Source: Chlorokybus atmophyticus (Eukaryota; Streptophyta; Chlorokybophyceae; Chlorokybales; Chlorokybaceae). Taken from it: a DNA stretch of 64,000 bases. Below the pieces are notes generated by a model. The model made no database searches, had not been told where the DNA came from, and saw only the letters and a program-made list of their open reading frames with translations. The translations under genes and the position numbers were made by a program. The stretch lies in NCBI GenBank assembly GCA_009103225.1, contig RHPI01000810.1:239498-303497 (forward strand), written 5' to 3'. Positions 27,087 to 37,989 of the stretch are shown here, one piece after another. The first letter of the stretch is position 1; each line of letters opens with the position of its first letter.

Positions 27087-29666
27087 TCACTGTCTGCATG
27101 GCTGCACAAAATAGTCCGCAATGGTTCTTCTGCGCTTTGCTTGCTGCTCACAGTTGCCCGCAGGTGTAACAGGTGAGGGAGAGCCCTGATCACCTGTTGG
27201 TGATTGCACTGGAGCTGAAACTGGAGTGTTGGTGACACGCGCAAATGTGTCGAACATGCCCGCTGTAGGGGAAGGAGTAGGCGGGATCGGCACGTCGGCC
27301 GTCACCCTGTGGCGCACATGTAGCGCCGGAGATATGATGTCCCTGCTTGTTGTGCTGTGCTTTTGCTGCGAGTTATAATCAACCTTCCAGGTTCGCACCT
27401 GCGGCCACAGGTTGATGTCGCTAAGACTTGTATGCTGTGAGATGAGTGCATGTGCATGTTGCAGTTGAAGCTTACCGTGCGATCATCTGAGCACGTAGCA
27501 AGGCGCTCGCCATCAACTGATGACCTGCGTTCAATGTAAGACACCTACTAATCAGATGTGAAGAATGTGCTTGCTTGCTGTGTATTGATAGAGGCCCAAG
27601 TGCATAATCTGAGCAGATGACATTTTATGGCACTGACACGCATGGTTATGCTTACCAGTCGGTTGCTGTGACCTCCTCAGTGTGACCCTCCAGCACATAT
27701 GGCCCGCCTTTGCCGCGCAATCGCCACACATAAGCGCGGTGATCGCTCGAGCCGCTCACAACATGCGAGCCGTCCGCACTGAAAGCCGCCTGTTGACAGC
27801 AGATGTTATGTGCATGCCAGCGGCACAGGCACCGCGGGCTGAGCACACTAGCGGGTGACACCGTATCACCCACTAGTATTGGAGTGCAGCATGACACTGT
27901 ACTCCAAGCACACATGCAGGTCCAGTTTGGTTGCAAACAATGGCATCTTGTAGCGTTGTTTACCTTCACGAAGAAGGACTTGTTGCTGTGCCCAACAAGC
28001 TGCATCAACGGCCCGCTTTCCGGCCGCAAAGTGTTGAAGACGTGTATGCTGCCACCAATACACGAATCAGAGGGGTCCAGTAGCACATATGGCAGGCATT
28101 GGATAATAGGTATATCTATCATGTGACTCACACACTGCTGGTGGAGGATGCCAAAAGCGTTGATCCGTTGGGGTCCTGCGCCAGGGACGAGATTCCATAG
28201 TTGCGAACCTGCATAGCACACATTGTTTGCACGCGACACAATTGACAAGTAACGACAAGCAGACATAATACAACACTACATGCAACCATGGCTTACCCCG
28301 CCCGTGAAGCAAGCACTGTCGCCGATGATAGGAAGCACTGCGTGCTGGACTGGGCCAGTCAGATTGCGCAAGTCCCAATACTTCATGACACTGAAGCAGA
28401 GCAACGCCGTTTCAGACACAAAAAGTTCTCTGTTGTTATGACACTCATTTTGCAGCACTTGTGACCATAAAGGACGATACATTACCCGTCTGCGGCGCCG
28501 CCACTGACAACCAGTGAGTCATCACGCAAGAACATGACCGCGGTGACACCGTTCGGCGGGCTCTGCATTGCATAGCAGCACAATAACCACCGTTCAGAGA
28601 CACACATACGCGTGCAAGGACATTCTCATGCAAAGACTGCCCTTGAACAACTGCTCAACACAACTCACCGATCTGGACGTCGGTTGCCTGCGGTGCTTTG
28701 AGTTTTTGCAGTGATGAACCTTGTGTGCGTCAACCACTGTTTGAACAGGGCCGCTGCAGATGGATTGGTGAGTTGAATTTTCTGCAAGACATAAATCACA
28801 CATTCCACAAATGTTCACAAACCTCACCTGACAGCCGCATCCGCATGGAGCACACGAGAGTCCCACAGCATGAGAGAGCCATCTCTTGAGCCCGAAACCA
28901 AGCAACCTGCACACCAAAGCTTAAACTGCCTGTCGGGCGTCTTGATCGAGCAACATGGCGTCAGAGCTGTGATAAGGCACTCACTTGGGTTGTTGTGCAT
29001 GCCATAGACGGACTTCACGCTGCCTCGGTGTCCAGTGAAAGTGACAGCGTGTGTGCGCGTTTCAACATCCCACAGCCGAACCTGAAAACATTCGCAGCGG
29101 AGTCAAGCACACACGTCAGTTACGGTTGCAGCGTACAAGATATCTACCAGCAGGCAAAGCACCGTTTGATCGCCAGAAGCAGTGAGAAGATGAGAGCCGC
29201 CTTTCACCCACGCAATGTCAAAGACTGCGTTGAGATGCGCCAACCACTTTGCCTGCTTTGACTGATTTTACATATGGTCAAGGATTGCCAACAGAAACTG
29301 GTTCGAGACTTTCATACGTTGTACACAAGCATTTGTTTGCAGTGGATACGCAGTGTTGTTCCTCCAACACAGACGCAGCGGCAGTGTCCCACAACCTCAC
29401 AAAGCCCTCCTCATCAGCCACAGCCAGAACGTTCGCTCTGTTCGGACTCTGCTCACAGATCAACCAACTGCTGAAGTGCATGCAGTAGATAGCAGTTCCT
29501 TCTGAGTGTTGCCTGCTGTTGTGAACCTCATCATCAGCCTCTTTTGTTTTACCGGGTTGAACTTGCAGGCATATGAAGGGGTGGGTTGCCCATTTGCCGT
29601 GAGCCCTACGACCCTTTCGGTTGCAAACCGAGCAGCAGCTGGCGCGTGCTGCTGGTTGCCTGCCAT
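27087..29666 (-). CDS. CDT2: CDT2/DTL, WD40 substrate receptor of the CRL4 ubiquitin ligase
   Basis: Minus-strand exons give WD40 blades in the order and wording of CDT2/DTL: NRANVLAVADEEGFVRLWDT, KWLAHLNAVFDIAW...LTASGDQT, VRLWDVETRTHAVTFTGHRGSV, GCLVSGSRDGSLMLWDSR, VTAVMFLRDDSLVVSGGAADG, MKYWDLRNL, RNYGISSLAQDPNGSTLLAS, SIHVFNTLRPE...LVGHSNKSFFVK, FSADGSHVVSGSSDHRAYVW...LEGHTEEVTATDW, and DGERLATCSDDRTVRTWKV. CDT2 recruits PCNA-bound substrates such as CDT1 for ubiquitination in S phase. The C-terminal tail is Pro/Ser/Thr rich and ends AKRRRTIADYFVQPCRQ, a PIP-box-like motif, just before the stop. The start is set at 29666 (MAGNQQHAP...); an in-frame ATG also lies at 29711. It is tail-to-tail with GPI8. 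Confidence 0.92.
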
Positions 29667-29711
29667 GATGCACAATGCACTGGTCAGTGAGATACTTCCA
29701 CCAGGTGGCAC

Positions 29712-30330
29712 AGTGTAAGTAAGCTCGATAATGTGAACATACAGCGTGCTGTAGTTGTCAGCTCTCTCCTTGACAGAGCTTGCAGCAGTCCGCCACCGCT
29801 ACCACCACCGTGCTTCATTTTGTCTAAGCTGAGAGGCACGAGTGCAAATGAGCAGTGGTATCAAGAGTTTCTAGCGGACAGTGGAGGCAAGCGGGCAGCG
29901 CATGTGCTACTTAACTCTTACATGCGCCCAGAAGGCAAGCAGCATTTCTCATACTCGTCTTGCGCGCAACTGTCATAAGGGCTTGGAAATACAACAACAA
30001 CACAACACCATGTAACAGCTGTTCTTTTCTTCATTAGCAGCTTGAGGCAAACAACCTTACCAGTTGGTTGCTGAGAGCAGGCAGCAGGACGGTTGTGCAG
30101 TGCTGGTATGGCCGCCTTCTCCTTGCAGAGAGCAGGCTCAAGCGCAATTCCTGGCACCCCTCCGCGCAGCTTTCATACGCCAGGCAGCCTATGTGACATA
30201 GCGTCAACAGCCAGCTCCTACCGCCGCCGACGACGACGACGACGACGACAAGCGCAACAGCAGCAACAATAACATCCGAGTGTCAGACTGCTGCTGCTGC
30301 TGCTTTCCCGAGTGGCGTTCCTTCGCGCGA
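29712..30330. other. Region upstream of CDT2, with a (CGA)n repeat
   Basis: Expected to hold the CDT2 promoter and 5' UTR. A (CGA)n run lies at about 30223-30250 and a (CTG)n run at 30289-30303. Short frames on both strands have no recognisable domain. Confidence 0.4.
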
Positions 30331-31266
30331 AAAACGTGTTTTTCGAATTCAAGTTCACTCCAACGGCGCCAAAACGGCATCAGGCGCGAAGCCTGGGAAT
30401 CTGCAGCTACGAACGAACAAACAAAATGACCAAGATTAACAAGGTTGTTCTAATAACAATATTTTCTTCACAGTCAATGACTTGTCTTTGAATGGCGTCA
30501 TAACACGAACAAACCTGCAATGTTAAACAACAATTTGAAACTATTTCACTTGTTTCTTAATAAAGATGTTTAGCAAGCAAGATTAAACAAAAAACGGTTT
30601 TTAGTTTATACTTGAGAACGGAATTCAACTCTGCACAAGTTGTTCGAACCCAAACATCCTTTAACAATGATCAAGTTGATCGTGAGATGCAAGGGCTATG
30701 AACCTTTGAGGCCCCTCAAAAACAAAAACACAAAAAGTTGGGGGAAAGGCTTAATCACAGCATTAGAAGTCCTGATAGCAACAGCGTGAGCCTCGCACTG
30801 TGCACGAAAATCCGACCTTTATGTGTGTATATAAGTATACGGTATACTTTATTCATGTATGATATATTGTATATATTGTGACAGATATAGCAGGTAAGCA
30901 TGTAAGTGCGGATAGATGCTTTATTTCAACATTTGCGTCTGTGTAAGTATGAGTTATTTATTTATTTATTTAAGTCATAAAATCAATATGACCCGGAGTG
31001 GTCATCACAGTAATGTGTATGACGTACGCGTACTCATGTCATAGTTCACGCATGTGGGCCTAGCATGTTGTATAAGACAACAAACGAGGAAGTTTGCTGC
31101 ATACATTGTTAATCTGTACACTACACACGACACGTATACTGACGAATGTATATGTTTATAATTTTGAACAGTATAAAAATCAATAAAAAAATTTGAATAT
31201 TGCATATATATACATATATCATATAAATACAATTTATATACATATATATACTTATATACACACATA

Positions 31267-31477
31267 CCGCAGTGCCGCAAAACCTTCAAACAAAAAACAA
31301 TTCCGGCTGATCATTTTTCAATATTGTCTCGAATAATTTAACGGTGCTAGGCTAGCACAGCTACTGGCTATGTATTTCAATGGCTATGCATTGGGATGCA
31401 TAAGTTAACGGCTAATTGACAAAATATAAACCAACTTTTTAGCCGCTACTTTTCACAAAGACTTCGAGGCACTACGG
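31267..31477. mobile_element. Non-autonomous TIR element (MITE-like), copy 1
   Basis: It begins CCGCAGTGCCGCAAAACCTTC and ends CAAAGACTTCGAGGCACTACGG. The ends are imperfect inverted repeats, and their termini resemble those of the copy at 31721-31910. TA precedes the left end; the right flank reads TC, so one target base would have mutated. There is no coding capacity. The TA target would suggest a Tc1/mariner-type origin. Confidence 0.5.
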
Positions 31478-31720
31478 TCGATATATATACATATATATAT
31501 ATACATATACATATACACATACACACGTATGTGTACCTACATACATATAAATGAATAACTAGATAGATGTTTTTACGTCAAATATGCTGATTACGACGGT
31601 GGGCACACATACAACCTTAATTTAACATGTGTGCTGAAGCCCAAATCTCACCTCCCCTTCCTTTGCCTGCATCCCACACCCTTGTTGCTGCTGCTTGAGG
31701 GTCTAGCCTAGCTAAGTCTA

Positions 31721-31910
31721 CCGTAGTGTCACGAAAGTTTTATTTTACGGCGGCCCAAAAGTTAGTAGTATAATTTTTGTCATAACTCGCGCAGTTAGGC
31801 ATTCCATTTTTTAATTAATGGAATGCGCAAAATCGACCAATTATGTAGCAAAACTTTTGTAAAGTGCCCCACTATAGTTACTTTTTAACGAAGATTTTGC
31901 GGCACTACGG
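31721..31910. mobile_element. Non-autonomous TIR element (MITE-like), copy 2, TA-flanked
   Basis: The left end CCGTAGTGTCACGAAA and right end TTTTGCGGCACTACGG are inverted repeats, with TA on both sides (31719-31720 and 31911-31912). A central hairpin GCATTCCAT...ATGGAATGC lies at about 31799-31826. The last 30 bp resemble the right end of copy 1 (TACTTTT...GGCACTACGG), while the interiors do not match. Confidence 0.6.
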
Positions 31911-32222
31911 TAGTCCTATTTGGTGCGTCCGTTATTATAAGCTCTACCTTGGCCCCCGCCTAATCTATTTGTTTGCACACTCCTTGTTGTCGGAATGTAC
32001 TTCACGCAACTCTGTTGCAAGTTATATACCTAGCGCTTTTATCACATGCTCTGTAAATTGTATACTTAATGTTTCATACTAAACGAATTACGCGCTGGTG
32101 AACACTGCTCACTTTTCCTAGTACTTTACTGCTTTTTAAACAGCAATGAAGTATTGTGACATGGTGTGTGAAAATTATGGGGTTCACATGCTTTCACTAC
32201 TGCGAACGCTCATCAATTGCAA

Positions 32223-32590
32223 TGTATAAGATACTACCCTAATTGTCAAGGGCTTTTCCCTTATTTAAGGTTTTCACCTTGACGTCATTTTATATTACCT
32301 TAATTATTCAATTATATGCCAAGCTCCATTGGTTCCTCGCTTTAAACTTAATTAAGACCCTTATATAAGTCTTAATTAAATTATAAGTCCCAACGGGTGA
32401 TATCCGCGATTCTTGCTCTAATTGACTGATATCAACCAAACTGGTTAAAGCTACTAGCATAGTATGGCTAATAGTGAGTGGGGAAACGGGGGTTCTTGAC
32501 ACGACAATCACGGCGGCGGCATGGGTAGGGTCGTTGGCGTAGGTGTTGGGGTAGAGGATTAAAGGGGGAATTGGCATTTCTCCCTTTACA
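32223..32590 (+). mobile_element. LTR of an older Ty3/Gypsy-type element
   Basis: The sequence ends GGATTAAAGGGG...CTCCCTTTACA and is followed by a primer-binding site. The same GGGGTAG(A/G)GGATTAAAGGG...TTACA ending and PBS occur in the intact element at 42048. The left end (TGTATAAG) is estimated. Internal hairpins include GTCAAGG/CCTTGAC (32245-32251/32277-32283) and TTAATTAAGAC/GTCTTAATTAA (32348-32358/32369-32379). No 3' partner LTR was found in the window. Confidence 0.65.
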
Positions 32591-32592
32591 TT

Positions 32593-32604
32593 TGGTATCG
32601 GAGC
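32593..32604 (+). other. Primer-binding site (initiator tRNA-Met type)
   Basis: TGGTATCGGAGC lies two bases after the LTR end. It matches 11 of 12 bases of the usual TGGTATCAGAGC complement of the initiator tRNA-Met 3' end, and it is identical to the PBS of the intact element at 42050. Confidence 0.8.
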
Positions 32605-32990
32605 AAGGTCCTCCTTGTGGGTGGGCCTTATCGTGTGTTTGTTGTGGTTATTCATTGCGGTAGAGCAACGCCGCCAGCAAGCCACCAGGCCGCTAGCAGC
32701 GCCGCCGTTCACATCCTCCAGGCCAGAAGCCTGGCAAGCCACCTACTGCGCAGCCTACTGCGCAACTTCCTACGACGCAACCTGCGTCGCAGCAGGTACC
32801 ATCGTACCGGCCGCCGGACTGACTGCCGCACGCGTTAGTTCCTGTCCCCTGCCAGCCGGTGGGCCCGAGAGGGTGCCTCTGGCAATCATTAACCTTCGGT
32901 GAGGATGTGTTTAATGACGTGGTTCAAAGTGGAGACGTTGATGTGCAGTGTGATGTGGTGTGCTCTCGTGTGCGCGTGTGTGAGCGAGTG
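32605..32990 (+). other. 5' internal leader of the older LTR element
   Basis: GC-rich sequence after the PBS with no clear protein. It is interrupted at about 32990 by the palindrome array that marks the DNA transposon. Continuity with the gag remnant resuming at about 40650 is inferred. Confidence 0.4.
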
Positions 32991-32994
32991 TGAC

Positions 32995-33475
32995 ACCATG
33001 CATGGTCGGTACCCCATGATTGCTGAACCATGCATGGTTCGAGGTTGGTCCTCACGTACATGATTCCGATTCGGCATATTATGTAATTACATGGAGTGAA
33101 GACTGGGCAGTCGCACCATGCATGGGCCACTACTGGCCACTACTGGCGCGACGAATGAAAAAAGAGTAATTTGCAAAATATGGCAACGGAGGATGTGCTC
33201 ATTGACCCCGTTAGTGCATGCAATCAGACAACTCAATGCATTGACAGGGCCAACCAGCACATCCCTCCCATTGCCATAAGATAATCAGAGTAAAATGTTC
33301 ACCTATATCATACACGTCATAGCTAAGATTGCACGGACGCTGGGATACAAGACGTAGCCCAGCCTCATCCGACCGTCGATTCAAGCGTATCGAACGGTCG
33401 GCATATTCAAATTACATGGAGTGAAGACTTGACAGTCGCACCGTGCATGGTGCGACTGTCGAGTCACGTGCATGG
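32995..33475. repeat. Left subterminal palindrome array
   Basis: Copies of ACCATGCATGGT or variants occur at 32995, 33029, 33116, 33441 and 33467. The 33431-33460 copy is a 30-bp palindrome: arm GACAGTCGCACC, centre GTGCAT, arm GGTGCGACTGTC. Confidence 0.85.
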
Positions 33476-33604
33476 GCCAACAATAGGGTTCCTACCTACA
33501 TGGTCTGCGTAATAGGGTTGCGCTCAGAGAGGGAGCGGCGGCGCTCTGGTTGGTGGCGGCGGCCTCGTTGGCGGTGTCTTTGCTGGCAGAATCTAGCTGT
33601 ACCA

Positions 33605-36600
33605 ATGGCCAGTAAAAAGGCTGTCCGCTTCGCCAAGGACATTAGTACTAAGCTGGGAATCAACTTGCAACCAGCCAGTAAGAGGAACACCTTTCGTAGG
33701 AACAACCGCCTTCGCAGCCAACAGAGTTCCCTACCCTTACCGGAGCAGGCTGATGTCGTCCAGCACCATGTGGTTGATGACCAGCCCATTGAGGCTGTCA
33801 ACCCTCAGCCCGCCCATGAAGATCCGGCCATGCTCGGGCAGCATAGCGACATCAGCCAGCAGCATGAGCAGTAAGTTGACCACGCTGTTGTACCTGGCGT
33901 ACTGCTCTTCATTGAGTATACATGACAGTATGCATGCCACTAACAATAGGAATGCTGTACATAAACAGCCTTCACCATGCTAAGAGACTGTCGATCAACT
34001 TAGTGCACTTGCTGCCTTGCTGTGATCTCCACTGTCAGCCGATGGTGCCATTGCATGTGGTGTGTCACTGACTGCAAGATTGCTTCAGGCATCCCGTGCT
34101 TGGACAGCCGACTGTTAATTTGGCCGGCACCAGCAATGAAGCGGCAGCTACACTTCACGAAAGGGAACAGTCAGGTGGACAGCCGACTTTCGATGTTGCC
34201 AGCACCAGCAGTGCCGCGACAGCTCCACTTCAACATCAGGCTGATCCACAGCCGACTGTCAACATGCCCAGCTCCAGCAGCGCCGCAACTGCTCCACTTC
34301 AGCATCAGTCGGATCGACAGCCGACTGTTGACATGCCAATTGAAGACATGTTTGAGCCTCTTGGTAGCGATGATGATGATCCAGAACAGCAAGAAGTGTC
34401 CTACACAATTTGCTCTTGCCCAAGGTGCCTTGGCAAGGTGAGCAATCAACTTGTTGCGCGCACAGTTGTCGTACTGTAGCTGCCCATGTCTGGGAATGCT
34501 GCATGCCTGCGACTGTCCGTAGCGCCACCATGCGCGTCCGTAGCCCACCATGCGCGCACTTTCAGCATTGCCATCCATGCTACCTACATTGACAGTCGTA
34601 TGTTGCGATTGGGCAGTGGGTTGAGTTGGAGACTTCATTGGCTCACATGCGACTGGACGAGGCAGCGCAAGAAAGTATGCACCCACCGCCAATGCCTTCA
34701 GCGCAATGTGATGCACCTCAACCCGGCATTTCTCGTCAACAACAGTCCTCGAAAACACCCACGCAAAAAATGCTGGACAAGTTCATGTCGTTGCTGACAG
34801 ACATGGAGGACTCTCATGCACAGCAATCACTGATCAACAACGTGCTGAAGACTGTTTTTGGTGCCGAAGACTCCATTGTACAGCTGGCCAAGGATCCCGC
34901 CTACAACCACAGTCAGCTCCGTAACGATCTCCATGCCTTGCTCGGCCAGCGCAACCCCTCCGAGCCGGCTGACATCACGGCCGTCGATGCATTGCTGACT
35001 TCCATCGGAATGCCAGAGTCACAGAGATATACAGCATGCACACGATGCAATTATCTCTTTCCAGATGCCTATCCATCAGGCTACGGTGACTGCGAGGACA
35101 GCTGCCAAGACGACAGTCGCCACAAGATTCTGAAACGCTTGTGGGAACAGCCGTGCGGAGGCGAATGCGGGCGCACGCGCAAGGAGTGTATAGATTTTCT
35201 GTACACGCCCATTGGTCCAAGACTCGGTCCGTGGCTGCAAGTTCCTTCGATCGCATATGACAACCTTGCTGCTTGGCGAGACAAAGACACCTGGTTCAAC
35301 GTGCCAGCAAACCATCCCCCAGCTCCTCAATGGGAAGCTTGGCATGGCAGCAAGTGGAGAGAACTGACTGCTTTTTGGGACTGCACGAAGACCATCCCTC
35401 TGCCAAACAAATGCGACTGTGGACGCTACAATTATGACATTGACATGTCGCAGCACAGGGATGGTTATCAGAAATGGCATTGCGAGTGCTCCTATGAGAA
35501 TGAAGAGGCTGCGCAGCAGTGTACTGGAGACCCACGCAACATTGGGCTCATGCTGCACAGTGATGGTTTCAGCTGCGCATCCACTACAAAGCGGAGCACC
35601 CTTGTCATCAACGTCGTTGTGCTCAATGGAGGCAAGCGCGTCAGCTCACAGGCGTCTTCCATCATGCCAGTAGTATTTGTCCCAGTTGACGAGCTACTCG
35701 ACGCGGACAAGGACTGTCTGAACCCGTTCATGAAGCCCATGGTGGATGAGTTGGAGGATTTGTACGCCATGGGCTTCCCCACGCACTACGGTTTGGACTC
35801 CAGCCAGGTGGACATCAAGCTCCCTCATCGATTGGCTGGTACGCTCGCATGCATCTGTTTAGCAGTGCCACGCGCACGCAGCTGTTCTTGCGACTGTCAT
35901 ATGTATGGAATGCATTGCTGTGCTTGTTTAAGCTCAGGACTGTCTTTGCGCTGTCAACTGCGACTGTCAATCTTATGCACTCCACTGCTATGCTTGTATG
36001 AGTTCGCTTGAGCAAGGCTGTCCATGCGACTGTCCATTCCAGGTCCCATGTCCGACAGTCCAAATCGACAGTCGCGGCTGTGTCCCGTGCATAGTCGCGT
36101 ACGCGCGCTGCTGCGCACGAAGCAATGAGTCCTGATGCCTCCAATGGTTTGCAGGTGATAAGATTTTCCTGAGAGCCATGGTCATGAACATTGCCGGTGA
36201 CAATCCAGCCCAAAGCGAGATGGGGCAATTCAAGAATGGCGGCTTATGCGGTTGCAGGGCTTGTTGCCTGCTGGCAACTCATATCCGGCACTCTACTGTC
36301 ACCAAAAAAGTCACTCAAGATCCCAGCACTGGCAACGATGTTGTTGAAGAAACTCGGAGCAACAGGACCGACTTCCACTATGCTAGCAGCCGCTACCACA
36401 GTCGCCATCCATTTGCCAAAAGAACTGCAGAGGCCACATACCAGCTGGCCGATGAAGTTGAAAGCACTGAAGATCCCAATCGCAAGAAAGAAAAGGCCAA
36501 GAAGTATGGCGTCAACGGGCTGTCGCTTTTGTGGAGGCTTTGGCGGATGTACAAGTTTGACCCATGTCAGGACATGGTCTTTGATACCATGCACACGCTA

Positions 36601-37650
36601 GCCGAAGGACTGGCCAAGAGCTTGACAGCCTGCACTCTGATGGATGGTGGGGACGAGCAGGTCAGCAAGGCTGACATCGACAGTCGGCTGTCCGTGATGA
36701 GAAATGCAAGACCAAGAGAGGTGAAGAATGGTAATCGCTGGCCACACGGCCTCAGCAGTCGCCTTGGATGGTGGAAGGCGCAGGAGCACCAGTTCTTCGT
36801 GCAATTTGGTGTGCCCTATGTTTTTCACAAGCTGCTCAGCGAAGAAAGGAGAGATCTCGTCATGTGTCTCCACATGATCTTCCGCTTATTCTTTGACATC
36901 TCACGGCGCTTTGGTTGGGATTCAGACCGCCTGGAGCTCGCGGATGCATTGCTCAGGTACTGGAAGGTCAACAGCGAGATCTGCTTTGGCACCAATAAAA
37001 AGATTTTGGAGCACATTGCGGGAACTTGCCACCTGCTTGACAACATCCGTAGACACGGCAGCCATGACGTGTTCTGGTGCTACGCCGCTGAGCGCGCTGT
37101 GAAGCTGTATGTCAACACCCCGTCCAACTGCAAGGATTACGAGATCAGCTTTATGAAACGTTCTGTCAGGAGATGGTTTGTGCGACTATTTGGCGTCATG
37201 CGTGACGATCAGCGTTCAGGCCTGCTGCTCTGCCATAGAGTTGGCAACATACTGTCTACAATCTGCAAAACAGAATTCAACGGGTCCACCTGGTATGAGG
37301 TCGCCACAATCAAGCACGCAGAGGATATTTGGGCGCTTGTGGAAGCATACCCCACCCTGGCACACTCCAGGCGCATCAAAGAACAAGGCATAGTGATTGG
37401 GCGAGGCAACACTCATTATGTCGCGAGCGACGGCTTGTTCGAGAGCATCTGTGCACAAGAGAACATTGCCATTGGCACCCCGACACGGCGGACAGTGCGC
37501 GACTACAAAGCCTATATGAGGGACCCTTCACCCCCAATCTTTGCTCAACAACAACAACGACCATGCCAAAGGTCTTGCAACGCTTGTGTACGCCGCCAAC
37601 CCACAGACAGCCGTCAATTCCCAGGCGAGTTCAACCCTAATTTATCGACA
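33605..37650 (+). CDS. Tnp2-like transposase (CACTA/CMC superfamily, Transposase_21 type)
   Basis: Exons: 33605-33870, 34089-34437 and 34617-35838, then one starting at 36155. The joins keep frame; the 3' end of the last exon is uncertain (open to 37755). Exon 2 carries about four repeats of QPTVNM...SSAATAPLQHQ. Cys-rich segments follow (CTRCNYLFP, CGGECGRTRKEC). The catalytic region reads NIGLMLHSDGFSC (first Asp), then VNPF-like LNPFMKPMVDELEDLY, RAMVMNIAGDNPAQSEMGQF (second Asp), CGCRACC, and FDPCQDMVFDTMHTLAEGLA, which corresponds to the conserved DPMHN-type box of Tnp2. Such enzymes cut and paste the element by binding its terminal repeats. Its reading frame is largely intact, suggesting a fairly recent element. 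Confidence 0.8.
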
Positions 37651-37989
37651 GCCGCGTCGCTTTTTTGGCGAGTTGCATTGTTGCGCTACTTGTGCAGCTT
37701 GTGTGGCTTGTGCGAACTCACAACGCTTGTGCGGCTTGTGCGGTTGTTTATGTAAGGCACTGGTCCGACAGTCCCTGTTGACAGTCGACAGCTTGGGTTG
37801 CTCACTTGCTGTGGTGCCAGGACACTTGCACTTCTGCTGTGCTGTTTGCCAGTTGATTTCAGCTGTTGAAAGGTGAGCAGGTTGCTTGCAAGCTTGGATG
37901 CTTGCTTGCTTGCATGACAGTCTCTGTTGACAGTCGACAGCTTGGGTTGCCCCAAGTGTGAAGTCAAACTGTTTGCTCTAAGTTCAGTT

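Larger units (their letters stand above)
30331..32222. other. AT-rich block without genes
   Basis: From about 30340 the sequence turns AT-rich with TATATACATATATA tracts (31200-31260, 31478-31545) and (TTTA)n at about 30956-30973. No coding exon is seen. The change from the surrounding mixed composition is abrupt. It contains two small inverted-repeat elements and directly precedes an LTR. Confidence 0.7.

Noticed and set aside
31470-31728. Possible mini-CACTA element, CACTACGGT...ACCGTAGTG
   Set aside because: No matching 3-bp target duplication flanks it, and the inverted similarity extends outward. The same ends are better explained as the inner borders of two neighbouring TA-flanked elements.
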